Assembly (NCBI GenBank): GCA_022749755.1
Contig: CM040449.1
Location: forward strand, 3,429,157-3,493,156
Direction of reading: 5' to 3'
Origin: Azadirachta indica
Lineage: Eukaryota; Streptophyta; Magnoliopsida; Sapindales; Meliaceae
Length of the DNA: 64,000 nt
A model generated the notes under the pieces. That model did no database searches and was not told the DNA's origin. It was given only the letters and a program-made list of their open reading frames with translations. The translations under genes and the position numbers were made by a program. Positions within the stretch are counted from its first letter, which is position 1, and every line of letters begins with the position of its first letter. Positions 22,401 through 43,400 of this stretch are shown in pieces.

Positions 22401-25400
22401 TAAATTAATACATATTATTTAATTTGTTAAAATATATATATATATTAATCGGACGTAATCAAAACATGAAATACGTAGATAATAATATTATGGTTATGTA
22501 ATGTAATGTAAATAGTTTGACTAAATTACGCATATATATATTAATGCATGCAATTAAAAATTAACCAACGATATAGATATATCTCATTTTATGATTTATG
22601 AAAACTGCCTTTTATTTTCATTTCTTTAATTTAATTTTTAATTAAATTAATTAATACGTACAGATAAAAAAAAATTGTTAATTTCATATTTTTACACATA
22701 TATTTATATTTATTCATAAATTATGTTAGTTTTTATACACTTTTTATGTTCAAAATTAAATTTAGTACGTATAATTAATATATTATAATTAATAAATATA
22801 TGTATAAAAATATTGTAGTGTTGATTCTTTTCCCGCAACATTAATTGTTAGGTAGCTTCTTCATTAGCTGGTTTGGTTGTTCTTGCTTTAATTTGTATGT
22901 ATTTCTCTTTCAGAATGACTTAATTATTAATTATATTGAATTCAACAGTACTTGTTATCCAATCAACAATGGTTTCCCACTAAACTTAAACTTATCTCAC
23001 AGCGTTGGTTGGTTGGTTGGATGGTCTTTGCCTCGTGTTTGGTTGCAGGTCTCACTTCACTTCTCTGTACGAATTACTTTTTTTCCTAAAAAAAAAAAAA
23101 AATCAATTAGTTGGGTCATATTCATCATATATTAATTTATTTTAATTGTAATGCATAGCTATCTGTTTGTTTTCTTCATTCTTTCCATCACTTTACATGA
23201 CTTGTTGCCTTCTCTAGCTTAAAAGTCATGGACAGAAATATAAATTATAAAATTATATATAATTAATACCATCACCACCCACCTGTCACGTATTTGAAGT
23301 GCTTTCCCACAAAAAGTATAATTTCAGAATTGTTGACTAATCTTGTATACTTTTTATCATTAATTTAATTTAATTTAATTTAATTAATGATGCTGTTTAG
23401 AGGACAACACATGATCAATTGACAAATTACGGTGAGCCTTGCTTTCTTTTTAATCTTTTGGAAGGTTGAAGAAGAAATAACCTAATCCTATATCTGCCAA
23501 TTAATTAATTAATTAAACAAATTGATTAATCTATTCATTCGTTTGGCTTAATTCCATATACATACATCTCTGTGCAAGAAAGAATAAAGAGATCATGTAT
23601 TGTTGGTGGTGACAAAGTTTTTCTGGATTTTTTATGACCTTTTGTTACTTGCAAGGGTTTTTAATATAATTCATACACGAGCCACCTTTTTTTTGTTTGA
23701 CAAGTCAGATATATTTATTTATAGTCTTTGTTAGAATATGAAAGGATTAGGGTTTAGAGTCAGAATTTCATTATCAGAGAAAAGTTAATTTCTTTAGCCC
23801 CTCACCAAAGTGACAATATTTTATATGTGAAATCACTTTTTTAATTGGAAATGATGGTGGCTTATCCTAAAACTTTGCTGTGTTATATTTATATATCTAT
23901 ATAAATCTCACTCATAATTAAAGGCTTCAAATTTCTCACTATCTAATTCTAATCAATTTTTACATTATTAAGGTTATTATTCACGTGATTAATTATGTAT
24001 ATGGTTAACATAATAATTATGCATTAAATTAGTGTTGTGAAATATGATGAAAAGTTAGGGCTATTGGTTGGCTCTAGGCTCCAGGCTCTCGCATAAATAA
24101 TATCATATCAAAATACATCTAAATGTAATTAATTAATATTAACTATCACTAAAATATTAACCATATATATTAATCAAAATTGGAATTTTTATGTGGGTTG
24201 CCTGCGCATAACATTTATATTTATTTATAATTATCAGTAATATCATTTTATTAATACAATGATTAGCATTTTATTAATTATGGTATTGTATAGACTAGTT
24301 TATATAATACAATTTGAGGACCACATAATAGTGTAACGTCATAAGTGACCTCACCGATTTGTTTTTCTAATTCCTTCAAACTGCATGCACGTATATAAAT
24401 AATTTGCTATTTTATTTTAATTATATTTATGGGTTTAACAATCCTATCAGTGTTGACAGGGATTCTACTCTTATATTAAACAACCCTTGGTATCATGGGC
24501 TAATTCATAATCATAAAATAATCTACTTGAGGCCCAATTGGATGATTATACACTTAATTATCGGTGTTTTACTTTAATATTCATATTATATACTTGATTA
24601 TTTATATTTATTTATATTATACCTAATTAAAATCAGATATAATAAGAATTACGTTGTCAAGATATTTTAGATTATGTTTGCAGCAATATCTCCTAATTTA
24701 TCTTTTTTTTTTTTTTTGAAAAAAGTATGTATAAATCTTTCATTTTTAATATTGTATTAATAAATTTTGACATCTTACTAATCTCATTAATTCTAATAAA
24801 AATTTCTATGTTATAAGTTGATAATTAGAGTGAAATTCAAAACATTATGAATTATAATGAAAGAGGGAGAAAAAATGAAAGAATGTTCGACCCATGATGC
24901 ACAAGAATATAAAATTAACTTGATGGAACATATAAGAAGAAAAAAAAAAAAAAAAGATGTAGGAAATAAGATGGTGAGAGCAAATTATTCGTGAAATGAA
25001 GCAAAACAGATTGGAAGGAGATAAGATATAATTTGATTTTGATTAACGAGCGCTAACGAAGGGAGAGATTAGATCGTAGTTTGCTGAACAAGTGGCAATG
25101 TAATGACCGCTGACCCAAGTGTTTGACAAATGTCCGAATGTGGGCCACCGACCAAATACTCACACGTGTGTGACATTCGAACTGAACTCAACGGAGTTAA
25201 GTTGGGTGTGAACTTGAGAAGTCTGATGTGACGTGAAGTTGTCGACACAAAACGATGGACGAACGAAACATTCCAAATCTAAGCCGAAATCAATCCCCCC
25301 TTAAATTATTGAACTCAATTATCTTTACTCAATTATCTTCTATACATATATATATATATAATATTTATTTTCTTATTTATTTATTTGACAGTAGAACAAC

Positions 25401-26846
25401 AAGGGCATTTCAATTGTCAAGGATACAGATCAATGGGACACCAACAAATCCCACCCTCCGACAAATCTACGCTGTGACTCCGCTGCACACGTGCGGTTTT
25501 TGGGCCCTCCACCTCAACCCATTTAAAGATAAAATAGCCAAAATAAATAAATAATTAACAACTTTATTGTTGCTTTATTAAAAGAAAAATGTTTTTCCTA
25601 GATCTATGTGAATGTGTCATGTCTGACAAGTTGTATTGAAATGACTACACTGAATTATAGAGAATGTATGTATGTATTTAAGATTGTAATAAGGTCACTG
25701 GTCACATCTTTAATTATGTTATAAAAATATCATGAGTAATCTTTGCCCCCTTCATTTATGTTAATAGGTATGATTTTCTTAATCCTTTTTAATTTTGACC
25801 ATAAAAGCAATAGAGATAGTGATATGATATTTAGGCACGTCTTTTCTGCCTTTGATTTAAGACTCATCTTTTCGATCCCGGTCCTCAGACAACATTTGAA
25901 TTACAATCTGAACTTCGTCTAACCCCATAATCTTGATGTCAAGTTATATTATATACTCAATTCAGTATAAAATTAATTTTGTTATCAAACATCCATAATT
26001 AAAAAATAATAATAATAATCAATCTTTTCGTGTATAAGATTTTGTCCCGTCGAAGTTCGAGCTATCTGGGCCCTCACTAGATTCTTGTTGATAATACCCG
26101 ATTCTAAGATATTGTTGATGATCTCATCTTAAGACGTGCAGAGCCGAGCAGACGTATCCTTAACTCTAATATATTTTCTTCTAAAAAGACTTTCTCCCGC
26201 TCGAACGCTTTTTTTTGTTTTGATCTTCAATTATGTTTCGAGTGAACCCCAGGAGACTCCGCGCTTACGAAGGGTAAAAGGGCGTCATGAGAATGTTGGT
26301 GGGGCGTTTTTAGTATCGTTCACATTGTTTGAATATACATTTTTGGGTCATTTAAGGCTAAGTCGCACGTCTGTGTAGCCTTATAATTCTTTAGAATGAG
26401 CCATAGGAGAAGATAAGTAAGCGTGACCAGCAGAAAGATCAGTCTCCGCCTCTGGAGAATAGACTTCCCTTATAAAATTTATAGCTCATACCACGTACTC
26501 CAGCCCCATTCGAACTTAAACATACAGTGATACAAGGGAAAAACAAAACACAACACACCAGAAATATGAGCTTTAACCGGCCTGCTCAGTATTTTCAAAA
26601 CAACAATCCCATTACGACAAATTAACATGGAATAATCTATCTATTGAATGAAAAATTAAAAAATAAAACAAAATTTATTATGCTATTTGCCCAATCAAAT
26701 TGAAACATTGAGATAGAGAGAGAGAACATCAGGGCCGCAGAAATACAAACTGGAAGAACTAGATAAAATTGACTATTGTACAACAATCGCTTCAATCGCT
26801 TCAATCGCTGGCATCATAGGCCATAACCAGAGAACAGTTAGTTCTA
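19483..26846. other. 7.4-kb AT-rich region without recognisable gene
   Basis: This separates two minus-strand genes. It contains the LOG promoter, many A/T homopolymers, AT and AATT runs (for example 20750-20771 and 20796-20820), an ACTAT array at 21358, GTGTG near 22260 and GCTCGCTCG repeats near 21960. The only stretches of higher complexity are 22100-22260 and about 26040-26420. Neither gives a protein or a conserved miRNA I recognise. The last 300 bp are probably the XRN3 3' UTR. An undetected non-coding RNA gene cannot be excluded. Confidence 0.5.
21358..21394. repeat. (ACTAT)7 pentanucleotide microsatellite
   Basis: Seven clean ACTAT units in the long gene-free region. Confidence 0.92.
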
Positions 26847-35511
<8,665 letters not shown>

Positions 35512-36999
35512 TTGCCAACACTCAAGTTCGCAATCTCATAAATCTTTAACGTAACTCCAAAACAAACGATCGAAACCCTAATTCAAATACGGAAAGAAAG
35601 AATATGCGAAAGAAGAAACCGCGCTTAGAGTTTTGTGTGGCCGTGTAAGAAAAGATTTAGTGACGAGGCGGCCAATTAGGGCACGGTGATAAATAGGGAG
35701 ACAGTAATGCCCCCCGAGCGCTGCAACAGATGCAATTAAAATTTCGGAGACTTTTGAAAGTATTGAGGGTGTTTATGTCTTGTTAAAATATAAAACAGAG
35801 CGCGTGGTCTGTTTGCTTGGCCTCGTCCACCTCCAGATGCGGTTAATTGGTACGCCATATTTAATACATAAATATAAGAAAGATATTTTCACCGCGAGGC
35901 TCCGTGTTTGACTCCAGTTGTCTGGACGCCGGAAAATGAGAACACATTTTTACGTTTAAAAATTCATCACTAGGCCAATTGGCGTTAAATATAACAATAT
36001 ATATACATATATATATATGTATGTATATTCTCTAATTAATTAGAATTACTTTCTTTTTTTTTTTTTAGTTTTGTTAAAATGTTGGACTCTTGGTACTTTT
36101 AGGTTTAAGGAGAAATCCTTCCGTTATTTTTGTGTTAAGCCTCGAATCTTAACTATGAAAATGGATACAATGTCATGCCTTAATCTCTAAATTCAAATTC
36201 TATATTGTGAGATTAATTACACCAAAAAAAATAATGTATCTACCTAGTAGTTATTTTCTAAATAAAAATTCTACACTGAATTAACTTATGTCTGATATAT
36301 GAGACAGAAGATTCAAGCCCCTGGAGAACTCTGAACTCGAGATGAAGCCAAAATTTTATGGCACATACACATGCATCTTGAGCTAATTTTAATACCGCTA
36401 TTTATTACTTAACATGAAAACTGTGTTTGAAACTTGAAAGTCAACATAAAAAATGTATTTTGAATATAGAAAATGTGAATATATTATATACTTGGGTCTT
36501 ATTGAACTAATTGTGTACAATTAATTTAACATTCAAAATTGAAAGCATATTATTAAAGAAACAAAAAGAAGAGCATTGAAAGCATCACGGAAAATATCTG
36601 AATATCATCCATTGCATGGTAATCAGGAATCCAACTTATGGTTCTGTCCGATTCCGCAATCGGCTTTTCAAGACCGAACTTGGGCTGACATAAAACATTA
36701 CACAGGTATTGCACAGGTATTACACAGTCCCTCACCGCAAATAACCTTTCTGGTCCCCAACAATTACAGCTTAGAGAATGCAGACCAGCACCAAACTCTT
36801 GTCCACATACTGAAAAAAAGCCAAGACTAAACGTGTGGATCTCTTTCAGCTGCCACAACTTAAATTCCCTCTGCACGAAAATGGTCTCCAACTCACGAGT
36901 TACAACTGCAGTTACAGTCTCCCCTTTCCGGCGGATCTCTACATCAATCCAAGAATCTTTCTTCCAAATTCTTAACCACCAAAAATTCCCACGAAAGTC
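35512..36999. other. Divergent intergenic region between XRN3 and APS2
   Basis: Both start codons face away from this 1.49-kb stretch, so it holds two promoters. The XRN3 leader region (35512-35660) is moderately GC-rich. An AT-rich part follows (35850-36550). A more complex stretch at about 36560-36960 has open frames on both strands, none recognisable. No TATA box could be assigned with confidence. Confidence 0.55.
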
Positions 37000-39900
37000 A
37001 TGTCCCTAGCAATTAAAGTACACATTGCTTCTCACTTCAATCTCAATCCTCGACCAGTCAGACACAGAAACTTGACAGATTACAACGTTAAAATACGACC
37101 GAAACCCATTTATTATTCCAATCAGTTAACTGTGTATCAACCCAACATGAATGCTGATTCAGTTTCAGTTAAATCATCTTCTTCCGTGATTAAGAGTTCT
37201 TTGATCGAGCCGGATGGTGGGGTGCTTGTGGATCTGGTGGTGCCAGAGAGCGAGCGGGGATTGAAGACGACCGAAGCAGAGTCAATGCCGAAAGTGCAGC
37301 TGACTGGGATCGCTTAGAATGGGTTCATGTGATCAGCGAGGGATGGGCAAGTCCGTTAAAAGGGTTCATGAGGGAAAACGAGTACTTGCAGAGTTTGCAT
37401 TTCAATTGTCTGAAAATGAAAGACGGGACTATAGTGAATATGTCCCTTCCCATTGTTTTGGCAATCGATGATGAGACTAAGGAGCGAATTGGGCCATCAA
37501 CGAATGTGGGATTGGTTGGTCCTAGTGGAGACCTGATCGGAATTCTTAGGAGGTCAGTTTGTTAAATGACAATGCTTTTAAATGTTTTCTTTAATTTCTA
37601 AATCATCATGCATACGACCTTGTTGTATTTAGCTATTTTTTAATTGCACGCAATGGTTGGTTGAGGCTCTAGAATTGCATTTTGAAACATGTAAAAGTAC
37701 CTTCAGGATGCCAAGTGTACAATGCTTTCGGGTTGCTTGTGGATTGGAGATTCATTTTGTATGGCTTTTGTTTTGAGAATATGTATTTGATAAAGCTTTT
37801 CTATAAATGCGGAGAGGTGATGGGCTGATGGTCAGTGTAGTGGTAGCATAAACTGGAAATATTTTTGTGGGAAGAGGACAATAGATAGTGGATCAATATC
37901 ACCTATTGAATTTTGATTGATCGGATACTGAGACTAGCCTAGTTACACGACGATCACTTTCTGAGCAACTTAACTTTAGAATGGTTCCTAAAATTTCACT
38001 TTTACTGCAGTATTGAAATATACAAGCATAACAAAGAGGAAAGAATAGCTAGAACCTGGGGAACTACTGCACCAGGATTGCCATATGTTGAGGAGGTTAT
38101 TACTCCAGCTGGAAATTGGCTCATTGGTGGAGATCTGGAAGTGTTCAAACCCATCAAATACAATGATGGGCTTGATCACTACAGGCTTTCTCCTCAGCAA
38201 CTCAGGAAAGAATTTGATAAGCGTCAGGCTGATGCAGTTTTTGCTTTTCAGTTAAGGAACCCTGTACATAATGGGCATGCTTTGTTAATGAATGATACTC
38301 GCAGGCGACTTTTGGATATGGGTTACAGGAATCCAATTCTGTTACTTCATCCTTTAGGAGGTTTCACAAAAGCTGATGATGTGCCATTGGATGTTCGAAT
38401 GGAACAACACAGCAAGGTATACGCACTGAAAACATCTATATATCCCTAATAATTATTCTGATCTAGGATTGCTTTGCTATAATAATTAGCGAAATTCTTA
38501 CTAGTGATATGATTCTTTGTATCTTGTGTAGCTCTCAACTAGTTCTATTACTATTGTGTATGTATAGAATACTAAATGGTCGATAAATTTCCTTGTTATC
38601 AAAAGAATTGTAAATGACTTTTTAGGATATGAATATATTACCCAGAGTTTTATGATTTTCTTATCATCTAGGAGCTACTTCACATTTAAACTATAGACTG
38701 TGTGCAGGTGCTACATGAATCACGTTAAATCTGTCTATTTCATTTTGTTTTCCAAAATATCTAGTTGGTCAGGGCTTTTTCTTTTTCTCTGCAGGTATTG
38801 GAAGACGGAGTCCTTGATCCTAAGACAACTATTGTGTCCATATTCCCATCACCTATGCATTATGCCGGTCCAACTGAAGTTCAGTGGCATGCCAAGGCAC
38901 GTATAAATGCTGGGGCTAATTTCTACATTGTAGGGCGTGATCCTGCTGGCATGGGTCATCCAACAGAGAAGAGAGATTTATATGACCCAGATCATGGTAA
39001 AAAGGTTTTGAGCATGGCCCCCGGTCTGGAGAAGCTAACTATTTTGCCATTCAGGGTAAGTATTTTTGTATGTTTTAATTGGTTATAATCATCGAACCTA
39101 TGTTGTTTATTGTAATTCTTTGCAATTTTATTCATTTGTCTTATGAAACTGCAGTAAATCTTCAGGGTTGAATGTGTCAAATTAGCTTTATGTTTCAGTC
39201 TGATTTTTATTAAAGTTGGTTGTTGATGTGTTTTAAAAATCATTATTTGGGTTCCATTTTGCAAATAAACTTGTTATGTAGAGTTACCATTTCAGATGGT
39301 GTGATATCTGTCACGAGATTGTGGTAAAACTTAATACTAATTATAAGCATATTGTAATCCTGGAGTGAGGAAAAACTTCTGACAACTGCTAAGAATTGCT
39401 TAGTAATGTGTGTCTGATCACTGTAAAAATTAACAAACCTAGGAGCTTCTGGAATGGGCTGGAATGCTTATGTGTGTGTGTGTGTGTGTAATTGTGTGGC
39501 ACTGCTACATATAACAGCAGAGTTTATGGGAAAGACTGAAAGGCTCCATGTTTTTATTTGTGTTTACTGCAAAAATTGTAGTACAGCAGAGGATGCCCTT
39601 TAAAGAGCAGGTGCAATTAATTGTATAAGTTGACCTTCTTCCATGTTCATCTCATTTAAATGTCAATATTCTCTCTTGAACCCCAAGAGATTGTAGCTTT
39701 TTCAATCTTTTATATATGGTTGATGGGGGTTCTAATTGTGTGGCACCACCTTCTCTTTTCTCCTATGTCGTCCCTACATTGCCATTAATCTTCTTTCTTA
39801 ATTTCTCCAGGTTGCTGCATATGACACAGTGGAAAAGAAAATGGCATTTTTCGATCCTTTGCGTGCTAAAGATTTCCTCTTCATCTCTGGAACCAAGGTA

Positions 39901-40404
39901 GGGAAAGTATTTATAGACTTGTTTCTTTAAAAATTGCTCAAATCATGTAATGGTGAGGCTTTTGAGAAAAGGGAAAACAGAATGATGGAAAGTATGAAAA
40001 AAGGCTTTGACAATCTATCATTCTTTATTGTACTAATTCAACCTTCTGTTAAGTCTGTGCTACCCCATTAGAAAGGTATTCAGTATATAACTGTAAAATA
40101 ACCCTGTTCACCTTAGATGTATTTGAAGGTCAAAAGATAAAAGTTTCTACTTTTTGCCGTAGATTTACTCACGATTGCTGAAAAATTATATTTTTACTGA
40201 TAATGAAAAGTTCTGATAGTTTTAATTAAGTGAAACTGACCTGTTGATATTGTTGGTTGTCTCCAGATGCGAACTTACGCAAGAAATGGGGAGAACCCTC
40301 CTGATGGTTTCATGTGCCCTGGAGGATGGAAAGTCCTAGTTCAATATTATGAGAGTTTGCAAGCAGAAGAGGCAACACAGCAACCGGCAGTTTTAGCTTC
40401 TTAG
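37000..40404 (+). pseudogene. APS2: APS2-type ATP sulfurylase gene with a one-base frameshift in exon 1
   Basis: Five exons, 37000-37552, 38011-38416, 38795-39055, 39811-39897 and 40267-40404, sum to 1445 bases, one short of 1446 (481 residues). ATP sulfurylase makes adenosine 5'-phosphosulfate from ATP and sulfate, the first step of sulfate assimilation, in plastids and cytosol. Motifs: [27 protein letters not shown] (the ATP-site QxRN and HxGH), [24 protein letters not shown] and PPDGFMCPGGWKVL. The N terminus is transit-peptide-like, with an internal in-frame ATG at 37147. After VQLTGI a base is missing near 37312, where the family reads IDLEWVHV. The frame runs into TAG at 37315-37317, while the rest of the gene and all splice sites are intact. 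Assembly error or a fresh mutation is likelier than an old pseudogene. The wording ([34 protein letters not shown]) is closest to my recollection of APS2. Confidence 0.87.
39473..39489. repeat. (GT)n microsatellite in APS2 intron 3
   Basis: About eight GT units in the intron 39056-39810. Confidence 0.85.
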
Positions 40405-43400
40405 ATCAATAATTTATTACCAGAGTCTCTTATCAGTTAAGTGAAAGAAGAAATTCAAGTAGAGCACCTTCAAGTTAGTAATAGCACTGGCAGCTACCAC
40501 GTTTGGAATCCTGCATGTCCAAGGAATAGTCGTATGCTTATTATTATTATTCTCCATGTTTTAATATAGTTTTTTAATTATGTTCGAATTGAGTGTATGA
40601 GGAAATCAATTGTTGCTAATTGTTTTAAGGGTATTAAGATATCAAGCAAAACATCTCCGGATTGTTTTCTGCAAATACATGTTACGAAACAATTGGTCAG
40701 TTTCCTTTTTCCCTTTTTTTTTTCTTGGGTTTTTGTTTTAATTTCCCCCACGGGGGAAGTTGGGCTTTCGTGGACCTGTTGGCCCAAATGATGTTCCGAC
40801 CCATGAGAGACTGACCAATTCACTTCCTTCAATGGGTCTATGTAGACTTTTTGAGTTGGTCACTACTGAATGGAGAGTAGAAAGTGTCTTTTACTGAATG
40901 AAGTATTATTTATCGAATTATATTGGCTCGCATGCATGTGACATTAAATTAAATTAAATTAAATTAATAGTTATGACAATAAATAGACAATACATTCAGG
41001 CTTTTGTCTTCAATCCTAGACATACTAATTTCAGGCCTAGTATTTAAGCGGACGATTGAGGTGGAATCAGCCCGTAAAACCCGCGACACCTGTCACCACC
41101 CGTAGAAGATGAAGTGGTATACGTAACCTAAGGCTAATGGACCTTTTAAGTTTTGTGTTAAAGCTTCTTCCTAATTGATGTTCGTTGACGTTATGTTAGA
41201 ATTGAAAAATAAAATAGGAAACTAAATAGGGAGTCAAAATTTTGTAGTTCGCAAAAGTCGCGCACTGCGCTCGACAAAGCTGAGTGCCTAAAGATCTTAG
41301 CTAATGATTTTAAATTTTAGGTAGCAGTAGCAGTCATTTTAAGTCATAGGCTCGCTCATTCGTCTCAGTCTCTTATTATTCCGAACTGCTTTGGACTCGA
41401 CATATCATCAAACACCGGTCCTCTTGCATTCGGATACTTGACCTTGCGAGGCTGGCTGGCTGGCTGGCTACAGGCTATAGCCCTGGCCACATCGTTCTTC
41501 AATTGTTTTATCATGTTTATCCGTCGGGGAGGTAGTTGGAAAATCAAATTTACTTGTTGCGTGTTTGATTATAGGTTGATAAAAGTATCAACTAACACGG
41601 GTTGAAAATTTCATGACTTGGTGCTCCGTTGATTTGATTCATTCATAAAAATTCAATTTGTATTCTGCATCTGAAAACGCGGAAAATTTAGTTCTCGTGA
41701 TCCAGCAGGGAACAAATGAACAATTCATCCACCCTGGATTGGACCCTATCAACAGAAACATTGTTCCCTTGCAGCATTAAAAGATGATGCTTCCTCCTTC
41801 TACAAGGTTATACAGTACATTTGCCATTGCAGTAATGGTCTGTGGTACGTCCGTAACCGTAAGTCCTTGGCGCTCCGTATTCCGGGGCTTAGCTGTAATG
41901 GGTCCTTTTGGACCTCTGATCTTCAAGATGATTCTCCCTCGAATTTCTTTATTTATTATATAGGCATATATATGCGGCATGAAATATGTCAGTGTCACAT
42001 TTCCCTTATTTAATTTCGCAATTGACACAATACTGATCACAATTCCCTTTCCAGATGCTTAATTTTAGGCGGACACATTGTTCAAATGTTAACCGTTGGC
42101 GCAGCTAGTCTTTGTTTAAGTTTTCTATGTAATTTTAAGGTATTTTTATTTAATTATAAAAGTAATAATATCTCAATTTCTAAATATATTATCACATATA
42201 TTAATAATAAATTTCTATTCTGTTTATTTTTAAGTTGGGTATTTTTTATTTCAATTCAATTCAATTGCATCGAAATCCTTATATTTTTGTTATAGGATGA
42301 TAAAAGTCATCCAAACATATTATAGACGTGGGTCGGGGTTCAAATTGAATATAGCAGCTGGTAGAGATAGTTACAACTTACAACCTTACCAATTAATAAA
42401 GTTTTTAGTGCCCATTATTTAATTAAAAATCCCATCTAAGAATTTTTTGCATAGAAAGGTAGAGAGAAAAGGGGTCCTCATAAAGGATCCAAATGGGTAG
42501 TTTATTTACAGTTTTGAGTTACCAACCCAAACAGTTGGGCTGACATTTTATGTCCTTACAACTTTGTCTTTACAAGTAGCACTGGCGGCAAAGGTAACAT
42601 GGTCTTCATGTGCTTGTGTGTACATATGTATATATACAGTCCTTTTCTAACCTAGCATTGGCAAGGGAGTAGAAGCTAGAAAATCGCTCATTTTGATTAA
42701 ACCTAAAAGATATGATAACTCGATGCACTTTCTTTCGGTGATTATATTGGGTGGACCCATCGTCATATTTCCTTCTGTTTTTATCCTCCTTTTCACCAGC
42801 CAATCTCATTCACAGAACGTGCAGAGCATCCTCTTTTCAAGACTCCGTTACCCATGGCCCCATTATTTATTTATTTTTTGTCAAACCCGATTTGGCAGAT
42901 AATTAAGCTTTGGATTAGTAGCTAAAAATAATTTACGTTAATTAATTACAAGTAGATATAATTAATTACGTCCACACGTTTAGAGTATACGTGCATGTGT
43001 ACACGACCCTGAGTTTCATGTACTGTCATGATACAAGCTAATGCGAAGAAATGACATTAAAAAAAAGGGCTAATAACGTTTAGTCCCCTAGGTTTTATAT
43101 ATTTACGAATTCTAACAAAGTTCTTTCATTTATATTCAATGATGTTTATTAGAACCACCATATTATCTCTATCACGTTGAGTTTGGCCTTTAAAAATATT
43201 AAATTATACAAATTAATACTAAATAGTAAGCTCCATTATTTGAAGTATAGCTAAAACTCACTTGTCTTTCCTTAATGGTCGGGAGAGGTTCAAGTTCCCT
43301 AGTGCAATGTAGAGCAGTTTATTTCTTAATTGGTTCTCTGGATGGACCCCGGACTAAGGATAAGATAACAGTGCTAATAAAGGCTAAATTTGAGCTACCT

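Noticed and set aside
36553..36891. Minus-strand 112-codon frame between XRN3 and APS2
   Set aside because: No motif or family recognised, it ends in a Leu/Phe tract, and a competing plus-strand frame overlaps it.
41777..42040. Minus-strand 87-codon frame
   Set aside because: It does not match any family I know and is consistent with chance openness.
43062..43130. Possible MITE end (TAATAACGTTTAGTCCCCTAGG-like)
   Set aside because: Resembles the terminal sequence of some plant MITEs, but no inverted partner or target duplication was found in the next 600 bp.
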